Source: Pseudomonas sp. S04
GTDB taxonomy: Bacteria > Pseudomonadota > Gammaproteobacteria > Pseudomonadales > Pseudomonadaceae
DNA: 64,000 nucleotides
Reading direction: 5' to 3'
NCBI RefSeq assembly: GCF_009834545.1
Contig: NZ_CP019427.1
Span: 3,292,001 to 3,356,000 of the forward strand
Shown: one piece after another, positions 17,999 to 28,332 of the stretch
Numbering within the stretch: position 1 is the stretch's first letter
How the letters are laid out: each line of letters opens with the position of its first letter
Translations under genes and position numbers: made by a program
Notes under the pieces: generated by a model
Database searches by the model: none
What the model was told of the DNA's origin: nothing
The model's input: only the letters and a program-made list of their open reading frames with translations

Positions 17999-19371
17999 AA
18001 ATCAGTGTAATCGGGAGTGGCTACGTGGGCCTGGTGCAGGCTGCCGTGCTGGCCGAAGTGGGCCACGATGTGGTCTGCATGGACATCGATGAGCAAAAGA
18101 TTGCGCTGCTGCAGCAGGGGCATGTGAGCATTTTTGAACCTGGGTTGGCCAGCCTGGTACGTGAAGGCCTGGAGTCTGGACGGCTGCATTTCAGCTGCGA
18201 CGAAAAGCTCGCCATCGAGCACTGCCAGGTGCTGTTCATCGCCGTGGGCACGCCGTCCGACGACGACGGTGCGGCCGATCTGCGCCATGTGTTGTCAGTC
18301 GGCGATGCAGTGGCCCGCCACCGCCAGCAGCCGCTGATCCTCGCCGAGAAATCCACCGTGCCGGTGGGCACTGGCGACACCCTGCGCGCGCACATTGAGC
18401 GCCAGTTGTTGGCCGCCGGGCGCAGCTTGAAATTCGATATCGTCTCCAACCCCGAGTTTCTCAAGGAAGGCTCAGCGGTCGCTGACTGCCGGCGTCCCGA
18501 CCGGATCATTGTCGGTTGCGACAGCGACGAAGTCCGCGAGGTGATGCGCGACCTGTATGCGCCGTTCAACCGCAACCACGACCGCATCCTGTTCATGGAC
18601 CTGCGCAGCGCCGAACTGACCAAGTACGCCGCCAACTGCATGCTTGCGACCAAGATCAGCTTCATCAACCAGATCGCCGAATTGGCCGAACACCTGGGGG
18701 CCGACATCGAGTCGGTGCGCCTGGGCATCGGCGCCGACCAACGCATCGGCTATCACTTCATCTACCCCGGCTGTGGTTATGGCGGTTCATGTTTTCCCAA
18801 GGACATGCGGGCCTTGATTCACAGCGCCGAGCAAGCCAATTGCTCCAGCGACCTGCTGCAAGCCGTGGAAGCCATCAACGAACGGCAAAAACACAAGCTG
18901 TTCGAGCGGATCAAGGCGTTCTACAACGGCAACCTGGCCGGCAAGACCTTTGCCCTCTGGGGCCTGGCGTTCAAGCCCAATACCGACGACATGCGTGACG
19001 CCCCGAGTCGCGTCTTGATGGAAGCGTTGTGGGCCGCCGGCGCATCGGTCAGCGCATTCGACCCCGAAGCCATGCAGGAAACCCAGAAGCTGTACCCGAA
19101 CGAGACCCGGCTGATGTTGATGGGCACGCCAGAGTCAGTCCTCAAGGACGCCGACGCGCTGATCATCTGCACCGAATGGCAGCAGTTCAAGGCCCCCGAC
19201 TTCGAGTTGATCCAGCAGCGTCTCAAGGCGCCGGTGATTTTCGACGGACGCAACCTATACGACGCAGAACGCCTGGCTCGCAATGGCTTCAAGTACTTCC
19301 CCATGGGGCGCGGCGAGTCCTGCCATCTGCCAATCCCGCAGCAGCAGTGGCCCGCTGCTGCCATCGCCTAA
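17995..19371 (+). CDS. ugd: UDP-glucose 6-dehydrogenase
   Basis: A 458-residue NAD-dependent enzyme starting with the Rossmann motif [16 protein letters not shown]. The catalytic cysteine is in [12 protein letters not shown] (about residues 258-269). It oxidises UDP-glucose to UDP-glucuronate, the first precursor of UDP-Ara4N, which explains its place at the end of the arn operon. ATGA overlap with arnF. Confidence 0.95.
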   Translation: MKISVIGSGYVGLVQAAVLAEVGHDVVCMDIDEQKIALLQQGHVSIFEPGLASLVREGLESGRLHFSCDEKLAIEHCQVLFIAVGTPSDDDGAADLRHVLSVGDAVARHRQQPLILAEKSTVPVGTGDTLRAHIERQLLAAGRSLKFDIVSNPEFLKEGSAVADCRRPDRIIVGCDSDEVREVMRDLYAPFNRNHDRILFMDLRSAELTKYAANCMLATKISFINQIAELAEHLGADIESVRLGIGADQRIGYHFIYPGCGYGGSCFPKDMRALIHSAEQANCSSDLLQAVEAINERQKHKLFERIKAFYNGNLAGKTFALWGLAFKPNTDDMRDAPSRVLMEALWAAGASVSAFDPEAMQETQKLYPNETRLMLMGTPESVLKDADALIICTEWQQFKAPDFELIQQRLKAPVIFDGRNLYDAERLARNGFKYFPMGRGESCHLPIPQQQWPAAAIA

Positions 19372-19380
19372 GCAGTGGGC

Positions 19381-19902
19381 ATGACCTGTGTCTTGCGTCG
19401 AGCCCGAGTCGAGGATGCCGACGCCCTACCCGACATCGAGCGCTCGGCGGCCCGCCTGTTTGCCCAGGACCCCGACCTGGCCTGGCTGGTCGACGCAGCG
19501 GTGATCTGTGGCCCAGAGCATCGCCAGCGCATCGCAACTTGCCCGGTGTGGGTGGTCGAGGCGGCGGATAGGTGCATCGTCGGTTTTCTCAGCGCCGCTG
19601 TGACGGGCGGCCAGTTGCATATCGAGGAACTGTCGGTTGATCGTGAAGCTCAGGGCCAGGGTTTGGGTCGGCAGTTGTTGCAGGCGGCGATCGAGCACGC
19701 CCGGGACCAGCGGCTGCTGGCAGTGACCCTGACCACCTTCTGTGAATTGCCTTGGAACGAGCTGTTTTATCGGCGCAGTGGTTTTGTCACCCTGGATGCA
19801 CAGCAGATCGATCCCCGCCTGCAGCAACTGCTGGATGAGGAAGCGGCCCACGGCCTGCCCCGCCATCGGCGCTGTGCCATGCGCCTGGACTTGCGTCCTT
19901 AG
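19381..19902 (+). CDS. GNAT family N-acetyltransferase
   Basis: A 173-residue acetyltransferase with the acetyl-CoA binding motif VDREAQGQGLGRQLLQ and the following ELPWNELFYRRSGF segment typical of the GNAT fold. It begins 9 bases after ugd. No strong ribosome binding site is seen for ATG 19381, and GTG 19375 is possible. It may be read through from the arn operon, but a link to lipid A is not established. Substrate unknown. Confidence 0.8.
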   Translation: MTCVLRRARVEDADALPDIERSAARLFAQDPDLAWLVDAAVICGPEHRQRIATCPVWVVEAADRCIVGFLSAAVTGGQLHIEELSVDREAQGQGLGRQLLQAAIEHARDQRLLAVTLTTFCELPWNELFYRRSGFVTLDAQQIDPRLQQLLDEEAAHGLPRHRRCAMRLDLRP

Positions 19903-20043
19903 CGACAAACCGGGGTGCAGGGCTGCGCGCGGGTCGATTTAACTTCAACATTAATGAACTTAAAGATCATTAATATGAATTTGTCAGGCTGCGAGTTGGC
20001 CGGCACACTGTGCCGGTTCCTCCCCCAAATGTTGGAACGCTTA

Positions 20044-20080
20044 AAGGGCTTGCTGGAGAACCAGCCAAGCCCTTCTTTTT
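20044..20080 (+). terminator. Intrinsic terminator after the ugd/GNAT genes
   Basis: AAGGGCTTG (20044-20052) plus CTGG (20053-20056) pairs with CCAG (20061-20064) plus CAAGCCCTT (20066-20074), with an AGAA loop and one bulged base, followed by CTTTTT. It ends either the arn/GNAT transcript or a short RNA starting in the AT-rich stretch at 19930-19980. Confidence 0.8.
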
Positions 20081-20111
20081 GCCTGCCCTTTGCAATTGGA
20101 CCGTCCTACCC

Positions 20112-20819
20112 ATGTTCGCTCGCTGGATTCCCGCTGCCATCAACACCCGCCCTACCGAATGGAGCCGCGCTGCCATCGGCATGTCGCTGGGCACCCTGCT
20201 GAGTGTCTGGGCCTGTGCCCAGGTCTTCGGCATGCAGATTGCCCTGCACTTGATCGGCCCCCTGGGAGCGTCGGCAGTGCTGCTGTTTGCCGTGTCATCC
20301 GGTGCGCTGGCCCAGCCCTGGTCAATCATCGGTGGCTACCTGTGTGCCACCGTGATGGCGTTGCTGGTAGCTCACGTGCTGGGACGCACGCTGGCCAGTG
20401 CCTGCCTCGCGGCCGGCCTGGGCTTGATCCTGATGTGCTGGCTGCGTTGCCTGCACCCACCGGCAGGGGCCCTGGCGCTGCTAATGGTGCTGGCGGATCC
20501 GGCGACCATCGCCCTCGACTGGCAGGCACTGGCCCCGGTGATGCTGGGCGCATCGACCCTGCTGCTGAGCGCCCTGGGGTACAACAACCTGACGCGCATT
20601 CGTTACCCCAAGCGCCCTGCCGAACCGGTGCCAATGATCCCCGCCGACCACCCGCCCACCGACAGCCAGGCCATCAACGCCGAGGACCTGAAGGCGGCGC
20701 TGGCCGAACTGGAGGCCTTCTTCGACGTCACCCCCGAAGACCTCGAACAGTTGATCCACGCCAGCGAGCGTCACGCCAAGCGTCGCAGCATCGGCCAGGT
20801 ACTGAGCGGCCAAGGCTGA
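20112..20819 (+). CDS. HPP family integral membrane protein
   Basis: A 235-residue protein with four or five membrane helices in its first 155 residues and the family signature CLHPPAGALALL (about residues 118-129). A cytoplasmic tail of about 80 residues follows (LKAALAELEAFFDVTPEDLEQLI). HPP proteins have been linked to nitrite transport in plants and cyanobacteria, but bacterial members are mostly uncharacterised. ATG 20112 lies just after the terminator at 20044-20080, so it probably has its own promoter. Confidence 0.85.
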   Translation: MFARWIPAAINTRPTEWSRAAIGMSLGTLLSVWACAQVFGMQIALHLIGPLGASAVLLFAVSSGALAQPWSIIGGYLCATVMALLVAHVLGRTLASACLAAGLGLILMCWLRCLHPPAGALALLMVLADPATIALDWQALAPVMLGASTLLLSALGYNNLTRIRYPKRPAEPVPMIPADHPPTDSQAINAEDLKAALAELEAFFDVTPEDLEQLIHASERHAKRRSIGQVLSGQG

Positions 20820-20850
20820 TACAGCCCAGCGCTTGAGCGCTGATGCGTTT

Positions 20851-21014
20851 GTAGGAGCGAGCGCCCGCCTGCGGCTCGCTCCATCACAGAGCTCACATAC
20901 AGCCACCAAAACCTGTAGGAGCGAGCCTGCTCGCGAGAAACCCGAGAGCGCCGCGTTGAATCAGGAGAGACGCGTCATCGTTGACGTCCATCGCGAGCAA
21001 GGCTCGCTCCTACA
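20851..21014. repeat. REP elements: one single and one inverted pair
   Basis: GTAGGAGCGAGCGCCCGCCTGCGGCTCGCTCC at 20851-20882 is a single palindrome (listed here as a 32-base site; key arms GGAGCGAGC and GCTCGCTCC). 20914-20936 and 20991-21014 form a head-to-head pair of the common Pseudomonas 'tgtaggagcgagcc...' palindrome. They fill most of the gap between the HPP gene and the convergent Lrp gene and probably act as a bidirectional terminator or mRNA-stabilising structure. Confidence 0.9.
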
Positions 21015-21102
21015 GTGCTGGCGGGCGGCATTCCGGCGTTTGCCAAAGTGACCCGCCGTTGGGCGGATATACCCACAAACCCAGGATCAAAAGACCACAA
21101 CC

Positions 21103-21579
21103 TCAAGACGACGTCTTGACCATCGCCAGTTCGGGGTGGCTGACCAGTTTGTCGATGTGCAACTCCGGGTCGTCAAACCAGACTTCGGTCAGGACCCGAT
21201 AGTGCTCCATGTCGCGACAACGCATGCGCAGGCTGTAGTCGAAGGCGCCGCTGATCAGTTGGCATTCCAGCACTTGCGGGCACGCCCTGACCTTGGCTTC
21301 AAAGGCCTTTTGCGCGGCGCGCCCACTCTGGTTCGACAGTGCTACCAGCACCAGCAATGACAAGCCAGGGGTCAGCTTTTTCTCGTCGAGAATCGCCCCA
21401 TAGCCACGAATCACCCCCAGTTGTTCGAGCTTGCGCACCCGTTCAAGGCAGGGCCTGGGTGTCAGGTGCACGAGCTCGGAAAGCTTTTGATAAGTGATGC
21501 GCCCATCGTGGCGCAGCACCTCGATAATGGCCTGGTCGATACGATCAAGCACAATCGACAGATCGCGGATATCCGCCAT
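21103..21579 (-). CDS. Lrp/AsnC family transcriptional regulator
   Basis: A 158-residue regulator with an N-terminal winged HTH (LDRIDQAIIEVLRHDGRITYQKLSELVHLTPRPCLERVRKLEQLGVI) and a C-terminal RAM ligand-binding domain (LVLVALSNQSGRAAQKAFEAKV...YSLRMRCRDMEHYRVL). It is divergent, across 483 bases, from the branched-chain acyl-CoA pair at 22063-24326. Since Lrp proteins often sense amino acids, it may control that pair in response to valine or a related compound. Confidence 0.9.
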   Translation of the reverse strand: MADIRDLSIVLDRIDQAIIEVLRHDGRITYQKLSELVHLTPRPCLERVRKLEQLGVIRGYGAILDEKKLTPGLSLLVLVALSNQSGRAAQKAFEAKVRACPQVLECQLISGAFDYSLRMRCRDMEHYRVLTEVWFDDPELHIDKLVSHPELAMVKTSS

Positions 21580-22062
21580 GTACGTCTTGCCTCACTTCAA
21601 CGGCCCGAGAGAAATTACTGCAAACGCTCGCTCTGACCGGCCGGTCGGGACCAGTTGCTGTCCCCTGCTCCTCGAGCCCGTTCCACGTCAAAACGTTTAT
21701 CCAGATTTTCAACGCTGAACTTGTACAGGAAACACCCCTGGCCGCGCACCCCTGTCGACCTGAAACCTCTGATGCAGACGGTTGCAAATCGATGAGCAGA
21801 ATGCCCACAGACGTAACCTTCGAGGTGTCGTTCAGGGCTGCGCAAACAGCATGGTTATGCTGACGTCGGCCGATTCACAGCCGATTCTGTCGTGAATGCC
21901 CTATTCAGTTAAAAATATCGTCGACGGCAGTTTCGATATTGCAAAAATGCACACCGAACCTGCATTCATCCGGGTTGTACTTGGCAAATTTGCACTGTTA
22001 CGATCGACGATCGCCCGCGCCTGGGCATTTCCATAAAGAACAATAAAAGCAGGGAGTTACCG
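21580..22062. promoter_or_regulatory. Divergent regulatory region with candidate operator
   Basis: 483 bases with no convincing gene. An inverted repeat AATATCG (21914-21920) / CGATATT (21934-21940) has half-sites 20 bases apart centre to centre. A perfect palindrome GCAAATTTGC lies at 21984-21993. Both are close to the hydrolase gene start at 22063 and are plausible sites for the divergent Lrp-family regulator. Confidence 0.45.
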
Positions 22063-23169
22063 ATGACTGCTGAGGTTTTATCTACGCAGGTAAAGGCCAT
22101 GGATGCCACGCGCAACGAAGTCCTGGCCGAGGTGCGCAACCATATTGGCCACCTGACCCTCAATCGCCCCGCCGGCCTCAATGCCCTGACCCTGGACATG
22201 GTCCGCACCCTGCACCGCCAACTCGAGGCCTGGGCCCGGGATTCGCAGGTGCATGCCGTGGTGCTGCGCGGCGCCGGGGAAAAAGCCTTCTGTGCTGGCG
22301 GCGACATCCGTTCGCTGTATGACAGCTACCAAGCCGGCGACACCCTGCACGAAGATTTTTTCGTTGAGGAGTACGCCCTCGACCTGGCTATTCACCAATA
22401 CCGCAAACCGGTCCTGGCACTGATGGACGGTTTTGTCCTGGGCGGCGGCATGGGCCTGGTGCAAGGCGCCGACCTGCGCCTGGTCACCGAACACAGCCGC
22501 CTGGCGATGCCGGAAGTCGGTATCGGTTATTTCCCGGATGTCGGCGGCAGTTATTTCCTGCCGCGCATCCCGGGCGAGCTGGGGATCTACCTGGGGGTCA
22601 GCGGGGTACAGATTCGCGCCGCCGATGCACTGTATTGCGGCCTGGCCGACTGGTACCTGGCAAGTGAGCAACTGAGCGAGCTGGACCAGCGCCTGGATAA
22701 CCTGCAGTGGCACGATACGCCGCTCAAGGACCTGCAAGGGCTGTTGGCCCAACTGGCAGTGCAGCACCTGCCCGCCCCCCCGCTGCAAGCCCTGCGCCCA
22801 GCCATTGACCACTTTTTCGACCTGCCGGACGTGCCAAGCATCATCGAACAACTGCGCAGCGTGACCGTCGCCGACAGCCATCAGTGGGCCGTGGACACCG
22901 CCAACCTGCTGCAGACCCGCTCCCCGCTGGCGATGGCCGTGACCCTGGAAATGCTCCGCCGCGGCCGCGAACTGAGCCTGGAACGCTGCTTTGCCCTGGA
23001 ACTGCACCTGGACCGTCAATGGTTCGCCCGTGGCGACCTGATCGAGGGAGTACGCGCCTTGCTGATCGATAAAGACAAGAATCCACGCTGGAACCCTGCC
23101 ACCGTCCAGGCCCTGGACGCCGAGCACGTGGCCAGTTTCTTCACAGGCTTTGAGCAGAGCGGGAGCTGA
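22063..23169 (+). CDS. 3-hydroxyisobutyryl-CoA hydrolase
   Basis: A 368-residue crotonase-superfamily protein. Its length and motifs ([51 protein letters not shown]) mark the 3-hydroxyisobutyryl-CoA hydrolase branch rather than simple hydratases, which are about 260 residues. It hydrolyses 3-hydroxyisobutyryl-CoA in valine breakdown. It is followed by an acyl-CoA dehydrogenase gene after 5 bases. GGGAG precedes ATG 22063. Confidence 0.87.
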   Translation: MTAEVLSTQVKAMDATRNEVLAEVRNHIGHLTLNRPAGLNALTLDMVRTLHRQLEAWARDSQVHAVVLRGAGEKAFCAGGDIRSLYDSYQAGDTLHEDFFVEEYALDLAIHQYRKPVLALMDGFVLGGGMGLVQGADLRLVTEHSRLAMPEVGIGYFPDVGGSYFLPRIPGELGIYLGVSGVQIRAADALYCGLADWYLASEQLSELDQRLDNLQWHDTPLKDLQGLLAQLAVQHLPAPPLQALRPAIDHFFDLPDVPSIIEQLRSVTVADSHQWAVDTANLLQTRSPLAMAVTLEMLRRGRELSLERCFALELHLDRQWFARGDLIEGVRALLIDKDKNPRWNPATVQALDAEHVASFFTGFEQSGS

Positions 23170-23174
23170 TTCTC

Positions 23175-24326
23175 ATGCACGATATCGAACTGAGCGAAGA
23201 ACAAGTGATGATCCGCGACATGGCCCGGGACTTTGCCCGCGGCGAGATCGCACCCCATGCCCAGGCTTGGGAAAAGGCTGGCTGGATCGACGACGCCCTG
23301 GTGGCGAAGATGGGTGAGCTAGGCCTGCTGGGCATGGTGGTGCCTGAGGAATGGGGCGGCACTTATGTCGACTACGTTGCCTATGCCCTGGCAGTGGAAG
23401 AGATTTCCGCCGGCGACGGTGCAACCGGCGCCTTGATGAGCATCCACAACTCGGTGGGTTGCGGGCCGGTGTTGAACTACGGCACCGAGGCACAAAAACA
23501 GACCTGGCTGGCGGACCTGGCCAGCGGCCAGACCATCGGTTGCTTCTGCCTGACCGAACCCCAAGCCGGTTCCGAGGCGCATAACCTGCGTACCCGCGCC
23601 GAACTGCGCGATGGCCAGTGGGTGATCAACGGCGCCAAGCAGTTTGTCAGCAACGGCAAGCGGGCCAAGCTGGCGATCGTGTTTGCGGTGACCGACCCGC
23701 AGTTGGGCAAGAAAGGCCTGTCGGCGTTCCTGGTGCCCACCGACAACCCGGGCTTCATCGTTGACCGCAGCGAGCACAAGATGGGCATTCGGGCGTCCGA
23801 CACCTGCGCGGTAACGCTCAACAACTGCGTCATCCCCGAAGCCAACCTGCTGGGTGAACGTGGCAAGGGCCTGGCGATTGCGCTGTCCAACCTCGAAGGT
23901 GGGCGCATCGGCATCGCTGCCCAGGCACTGGGCATTGCCCGCGCAGCCTTTGAAGCGGCCCTGGCCTACGCCCGCGACCGGGTGCAGTTCGACAAGCCGA
24001 TCATCGAGCACCAGAGCATCGCCAACCTGTTGGCCGACATGCACACCCGGCTGAACGCCGCCCGCTTGTTGATCCTCCACGCCGCACGCCTGCGCAGCGC
24101 AGGCAAACCCTGCCTGTCGGAGGCCTCGCAAGCCAAGCTGTTTGCCTCGGAAATGGCCGAAAAGGTCTGCTCCTCGGCCATCCAGATTCACGGTGGTTAT
24201 GGGTATCTGGAAGATTATCCGGTGGAGCGCTATTACCGTGATGCGCGGATCACCCAGATCTACGAAGGCTCGAGCGAGATTCAGCGGATGGTGATTGCGC
24301 GGGAATTGAAGAACTACCTGCTGTGA
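23175..24326 (+). CDS. Acyl-CoA dehydrogenase, probably isobutyryl-CoA dehydrogenase
   Basis: A 383-residue flavoprotein with the standard acyl-CoA dehydrogenase regions: [56 protein letters not shown] and [17 protein letters not shown]. Pairing with a 3-hydroxyisobutyryl-CoA hydrolase points to isobutyryl-CoA as substrate (valine pathway). It passes electrons to electron transfer flavoprotein. Substrate specificity cannot be proved from sequence. Confidence 0.87.
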   Translation: MHDIELSEEQVMIRDMARDFARGEIAPHAQAWEKAGWIDDALVAKMGELGLLGMVVPEEWGGTYVDYVAYALAVEEISAGDGATGALMSIHNSVGCGPVLNYGTEAQKQTWLADLASGQTIGCFCLTEPQAGSEAHNLRTRAELRDGQWVINGAKQFVSNGKRAKLAIVFAVTDPQLGKKGLSAFLVPTDNPGFIVDRSEHKMGIRASDTCAVTLNNCVIPEANLLGERGKGLAIALSNLEGGRIGIAAQALGIARAAFEAALAYARDRVQFDKPIIEHQSIANLLADMHTRLNAARLLILHAARLRSAGKPCLSEASQAKLFASEMAEKVCSSAIQIHGGYGYLEDYPVERYYRDARITQIYEGSSEIQRMVIARELKNYLL

Positions 24327-24337
24327 AACCCTGAACG

Positions 24338-24403
24338 CATCGCGGGCAAGCCCGCTCCCACAAGCTCTTTAATGCTTTGTGGGAGCGGGCTTGCCCGCGA
24401 TGG
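24338..24403. repeat. REP inverted pair between convergent genes
   Basis: CATCGCGGGCAAGCCCGCTCC (key arms GCGGGCAAGCCCGC; 24338-24360) and its inverted copy at 24380-24403 flank a 19-base loop. This is a 'gcgggcaagcccgctcccaca' REP class, different from the 'ggagcgagc' class elsewhere in the window. It sits exactly between the two convergent operons and probably terminates both. Confidence 0.9.
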
Positions 24404-24422
24404 TGACCGTCAGAACCCAGGA

Positions 24423-25196
24423 TTACTTACCGACAAACTCCGGCGCACGCTTGGCGATAAACGCCGCCATGCCTTCTTTCTGGTCCTGGGTGGCGAACGC
24501 CGCGTGAAATACCCGGCGTTCAAAACGCACGCCTTCGGACAGGCTGACTTCGAAGGCGCGGTTCACGCTCTCCTTGGTCATCATGGCAATCGGCAGCGAC
24601 TTGCTGGCGATCAGGGTCGCGACTTTCAACGCTTCATCCAGCAGCTCATCCGACGGCACGATGCGCGCCACGATGCCACAACGCTCGGCTTCCACCGCGT
24701 CGATCAGGCGACCGCTGAGGCACATTTCCATGGCCTTGGCCTTGCCCACCGCGCGGGTCAGGCGCTGGGTGCCACCCATGCCCGGCAGGACGCCGAGGTT
24801 GATTTCCGGCTGACCGAATTTGGCGTTGTCGCCAGCCAGGATGAAGTCGCACATCAACGCCAGCTCACAACCGCCACCCAGGGCAAAACCGTTGACGGCG
24901 GCGATGATCGGCTTGCGGCGGTTGGCCACCCGATCACTGTCGCTGAACAGGTCGTCCAGGTAGATCTGCGGGTAGGTCAGCTCGGCCATTTCCTTGATGT
25001 CGGCACCGGCGGCGAAGGCTTTCTTCGAACCGGTCAGGACGATGCAGCCGATCTGCGGGTTGGCTTCCAGGCCGTCCAGCGCATGGTTCAGTTCACTGAC
25101 AATCTGCGCGTTGAGGGCGTTCAATGCCTGGGGGCGATTGAGGGTGATCAGGCCCACGCGGCCCTGGATTTCCAACAAAATCGTTTCGTAACTCAT
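24423..25196 (-). CDS. Enoyl-CoA hydratase (tiglyl-CoA hydratase-like)
   Basis: A 257-residue crotonase with the oxyanion-hole motif [13 protein letters not shown] and the second CoA/catalytic region [40 protein letters not shown], in which both catalytic acidic residues are present. It is the last gene of the five-gene operon running from 29991. In an isoleucine-type pathway it would hydrate tiglyl-CoA to 2-methyl-3-hydroxybutyryl-CoA. Confidence 0.88.
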   Translation of the reverse strand: MSYETILLEIQGRVGLITLNRPQALNALNAQIVSELNHALDGLEANPQIGCIVLTGSKKAFAAGADIKEMAELTYPQIYLDDLFSDSDRVANRRKPIIAAVNGFALGGGCELALMCDFILAGDNAKFGQPEINLGVLPGMGGTQRLTRAVGKAKAMEMCLSGRLIDAVEAERCGIVARIVPSDELLDEALKVATLIASKSLPIAMMTKESVNRAFEVSLSEGVRFERRVFHAAFATQDQKEGMAAFIAKRAPEFVGK

Positions 25197-25211
25197 GCAA
25201 GGTTTCCTTGT

Positions 25212-26339
25212 TCAAAGATTGCGCGAAATGACCATGCGCTGGATATCGCTGGTGCCTTCGTAGATCTGGCACACCCGCACATCGCGGTAGATACGCTCCA
25301 GCGGGAAGTCGCTCAGATAACCGTAACCGCCGAGGGTTTGCAAGGCGGACGAACAGACCTTCTCGGCCATTTCCGAGGCAAACAGCTTGGCCATCGACGC
25401 TTCCACCAGTGCGGTCTTGCCGCTGTCACGCAGGGCGGCGGCGTAGTGCACCATCTGCCGGGCGACGGCGATCTGCGTGGCCATGTCGGCCAGGCGGAAG
25501 GCCACGGCCTGATGCTCGATGATCGGCTTGCCGAAGCTTTCGCGCTCGCGGGCGTAATCACGGGCAGCTTCGAACGCGGCGCGAGCCATGCCCACCGCCT
25601 GCGAGGCGATCCCGACCCGGCCGCCTTCGAGGTTGGCCAGGGCAATACGGTAGCCTTCACCCTCCTCCCCCAACCGATTGGCCACGGGCACCTTGACGTC
25701 TTCGAACAGGATCTGGCAGGTGTCGGAGGCGTGCTGGCCGAGCTTGTCCTCGACCCGGGCAACCTTGTAGCCAGGCGAATCGGTGGGCACGATAAAGGCA
25801 CTGATCCCACGCTTTCCGGCGCTCGGATCGGTCACCGCAAACACAATCACCACCCCGGCGTTCTGCCCGGAGGTAATGAACTGTTTGCAGCCGTTGAGCA
25901 CATAGTGGTCGCCATTGAGTCGGGCGCGGGTTTTCAGGCCACTGGCATCGGAGCCGGCCTGGGGTTCGGTCAAGGCAAAGGCGCCGAGCATCGCCCCGCT
26001 GGCCAGTGGCGTGAGGAAGCGCGCCTTCTGCTCGTCGGTGCCGTACTTGAGGATGGGCACACAGCCTACCGAGTTGTGCACGCTCATGATGGTCGAGCAG
26101 GAACCATCGCCGGCAGCGATTTCTTCCAGGGCCATGGCGTACGCCAGGTAACCGGTGTCGCAGCCGCCCCACTGTTCGGGAACCAGCATGCCGAAGAAAC
26201 CCAGCTCAGCCATTTGCGCAATGGCTTCCTTGGGGAAACGGTGTTCGCGATCCCACTCGGCGGCGAACGGTTTCAAGCGTTCCTGGGCAAACTGCCGGGC
26301 CGCGTCGCTGATCTGTAGTTGTTCGTCATTGGGCAGCAT
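25212..26339 (-). CDS. Short/branched-chain acyl-CoA dehydrogenase
   Basis: A 375-residue acyl-CoA dehydrogenase ([74 protein letters not shown]) with all usual regions. In this operon it probably oxidises 2-methylbutyryl-CoA to tiglyl-CoA. The gaps to its neighbours are 9 and 15 bases. Confidence 0.88.
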   Translation of the reverse strand: MLPNDEQLQISDAARQFAQERLKPFAAEWDREHRFPKEAIAQMAELGFFGMLVPEQWGGCDTGYLAYAMALEEIAAGDGSCSTIMSVHNSVGCVPILKYGTDEQKARFLTPLASGAMLGAFALTEPQAGSDASGLKTRARLNGDHYVLNGCKQFITSGQNAGVVIVFAVTDPSAGKRGISAFIVPTDSPGYKVARVEDKLGQHASDTCQILFEDVKVPVANRLGEEGEGYRIALANLEGGRVGIASQAVGMARAAFEAARDYARERESFGKPIIEHQAVAFRLADMATQIAVARQMVHYAAALRDSGKTALVEASMAKLFASEMAEKVCSSALQTLGGYGYLSDFPLERIYRDVRVCQIYEGTSDIQRMVISRNL

Positions 26340-26348
26340 AGGGAATCC

Positions 26349-27542
26349 TTAATCCAGGCATTCAACGGCCATGGCCGTGGCTTCGCCGCCGCCGATGCAG
26401 ATGGCCGCCACCCCGCGTTTCAGGCCTTTGCGGCGCAGGGCCGAGAGCAGCGTGACCAGGATCCGCGCGCCCGAAGCACCGATTGGATGACCCAGGGCGC
26501 AGGCGCCGCCGTGCACGTTGACCTTGCTGTGGGGAATTTCCAGCTTGGTCATGGTGACCAGGCTGACCACCGCAAAGGCTTCGTTGATTTCGAACAGATC
26601 GACTTCATTCAGCGACCAGCCGGTTTTTTTCATCAGCTTCTTGATCGCGCCCACCGGAGCTACTGGGAACAATCCCGGAGTATCGGCAAACGCGGCGTGG
26701 CCATGAATCACCGCCAGTGGCTTGAGACCGCGTTTTTGCGCCTCGCTGCGACGCATCAGGACCAAGGCCGCGGCGCCATCGGAAATCGAGCTGGAGTTGG
26801 CAGCGGTCACTGTACCGCCGGCGCGGAACGCCGGTTTAAGGCTGGCGATCTTGTCCAGCTTGGCCTTGGGCGGTTGCTCGTCGTCGGTGATGGTCTTTTG
26901 CTCTTTGCCGACTGTGACCTGCAGCGGGACGATTTCGGCGGTGAAGCTGCCGTCCAAGATGGCCTGCTGGGCGCGGGTGGTCGACGCGATGGCAAAGGCG
27001 TCCTGGGCCTCGCGGCTGAAGCCGTGTTCCTGCGCGCAATCCTCGGCAAAGGTGCCCATCAGGCGGCCCTTGTCGTAGGCGTCTTCCAGGCCGTCGAGGA
27101 ACATATGATCGATCACGCTGCCGTGGCCCATGCGGTAGCCGCTACGGGCGCGGTCCAGCAGGTACGGAGCGTTGGACATGCTTTCCATGCCGCCGGCCAC
27201 CACCACCTCGGCACTGCCGGCCAACAACATGTCGTGGGCCAGGATCGCCGCCTCCATGCCCGAACCGCACATTTTGTTCAGGGTGGTGCAACGGGTCGAC
27301 TTGTCCAGGCCGGCGCCCAATGCTGCCTGGCGTGCCGGTGCCTGGCCGAGACCGGCAGGCAGTACACAGCCAAACAACACTTCTTCCACGGCATCGCTGG
27401 CCAGGCCCGCGCGCTCGACCGCCGCACGAATGGCAGCGGCGCCCAGTTGTGGCGCCGTCAGGTTCTTGAGGTCACCCTGGAAACCGCCCATGGGGGTGCG
27501 GACGGCGCTGACAATGACAATCGGATCGTTGTGAGTGGTCAT
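26349..27542 (-). CDS. Acetyl-CoA acyltransferase (thiolase)
   Basis: A 397-residue thiolase with the acyl-accepting cysteine in LNKMCGSGMEAA, the histidine in GGACALGHPIGASGAR and the second cysteine in AICIGGGEA. ATG 27542 is chosen over the frame's first Met at 27548 because AGGAG lies 8 bases upstream of it and only 2 bases from the earlier Met. In the isoleucine route it would cleave 2-methylacetoacetyl-CoA to acetyl-CoA and propionyl-CoA. Confidence 0.9.
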   Translation of the reverse strand: MTTHNDPIVIVSAVRTPMGGFQGDLKNLTAPQLGAAAIRAAVERAGLASDAVEEVLFGCVLPAGLGQAPARQAALGAGLDKSTRCTTLNKMCGSGMEAAILAHDMLLAGSAEVVVAGGMESMSNAPYLLDRARSGYRMGHGSVIDHMFLDGLEDAYDKGRLMGTFAEDCAQEHGFSREAQDAFAIASTTRAQQAILDGSFTAEIVPLQVTVGKEQKTITDDEQPPKAKLDKIASLKPAFRAGGTVTAANSSSISDGAAALVLMRRSEAQKRGLKPLAVIHGHAAFADTPGLFPVAPVGAIKKLMKKTGWSLNEVDLFEINEAFAVVSLVTMTKLEIPHSKVNVHGGACALGHPIGASGARILVTLLSALRRKGLKRGVAAICIGGGEATAMAVECLD

Positions 27543-27554
27543 GTTCATGACTCC

Positions 27555-28316
27555 TTATTTAGCGGCCATGCGCAAGGCACCGTCGAGACGGATCACCTCA
27601 CCGTTGAGCATGCTGTTTTCTATGATATGCCTGACCAGCGCCGCGTACTCGCAAGGTTTGCCCAGGCGTGGCGGGAATGGCACGCCGGCGGCCAGCGAGT
27701 CGCGAACTTCCTGGGTCATGCCGGCCATCATCGGGGTTTCGAAGATGCCCGGGGCAATGGTCATCACACGGATGCCGAAGCGTGCCAGCTCACGGGCGGC
27801 CGGCAAGGTCAGGCTGGCAATCGCGCCTTTGGATGCGGCATAGGCGGCCTGGCCGATCTGGCCGTCGAAGGCGGCCGCCGAAGCGGTGTTGATGATCACT
27901 CCCCGCTCGCCGTCCGCGTCCGGGGTGGCCTGGGCAATCGCCTCGGCTGCCAGGCGCAGCATGTTGAAGCTGCCGATCAGGTTGACGTTGATCACCTGGC
28001 TGAAACTGCTCAGGGCGTGCGGACCGTTTTTGCCAAGGATCTTTTCGCCCCGCACGATCCCGGCACAATTGACCAGGCCGTTGAGCCCGCCAAACGCCGC
28101 AACCGTGGCCTGTACCGCAGCCTGTGCGGCGTCTTCGTTGCTGATGTCGGCGACCACGCTGTGGGCCCCGAGGCGCTCGGCCTGCGCCGCGACCGCCGCG
28201 GCGTTCATGTCCACCAGCATCACCTTGGCGCCAGCGGCGACCAGCAGTTCAGCGGTGGCCGCACCCAGCCCCGACGCACCGCCGGTGACGATAAAAACCT
28301 TGTTTTCGATCTGCAT
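27555..28316 (-). CDS. 3-hydroxyacyl-CoA dehydrogenase type II (SDR family)
   Basis: A 253-residue SDR with cofactor motif TGGASGLG (about 11-18), NCAG, catalytic Ser in [10 protein letters not shown] and YAASKGA (Tyr/Lys). It matches the HSD17B10-like 3-hydroxy-2-methylbutyryl-CoA dehydrogenase type. The start ATG 28316 is 16 bases after the AMP-ligase stop; the longer frame runs back into that gene. It is the third oxidation step of the operon's spiral. Confidence 0.88.
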   Translation of the reverse strand: MQIENKVFIVTGGASGLGAATAELLVAAGAKVMLVDMNAAAVAAQAERLGAHSVVADISNEDAAQAAVQATVAAFGGLNGLVNCAGIVRGEKILGKNGPHALSSFSQVINVNLIGSFNMLRLAAEAIAQATPDADGERGVIINTASAAAFDGQIGQAAYAASKGAIASLTLPAARELARFGIRVMTIAPGIFETPMMAGMTQEVRDSLAAGVPFPPRLGKPCEYAALVRHIIENSMLNGEVIRLDGALRMAAK

Positions 28317-28332
28317 CGTTGTTTCCTTGAAT

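Noticed and set aside
19903-20111. Plus-strand extension of the HPP gene from further upstream
   Set aside because: It would run through the terminator hairpin at 20044-20080. The hydrophobic protein begins naturally at ATG 20112.
20851-21014. Regular palindromes considered as a CRISPR array
   Set aside because: They are REP elements in inverted pairs, not direct repeats with unique spacers of constant length. The same holds at 24338, 36591, 46986 and 58896.
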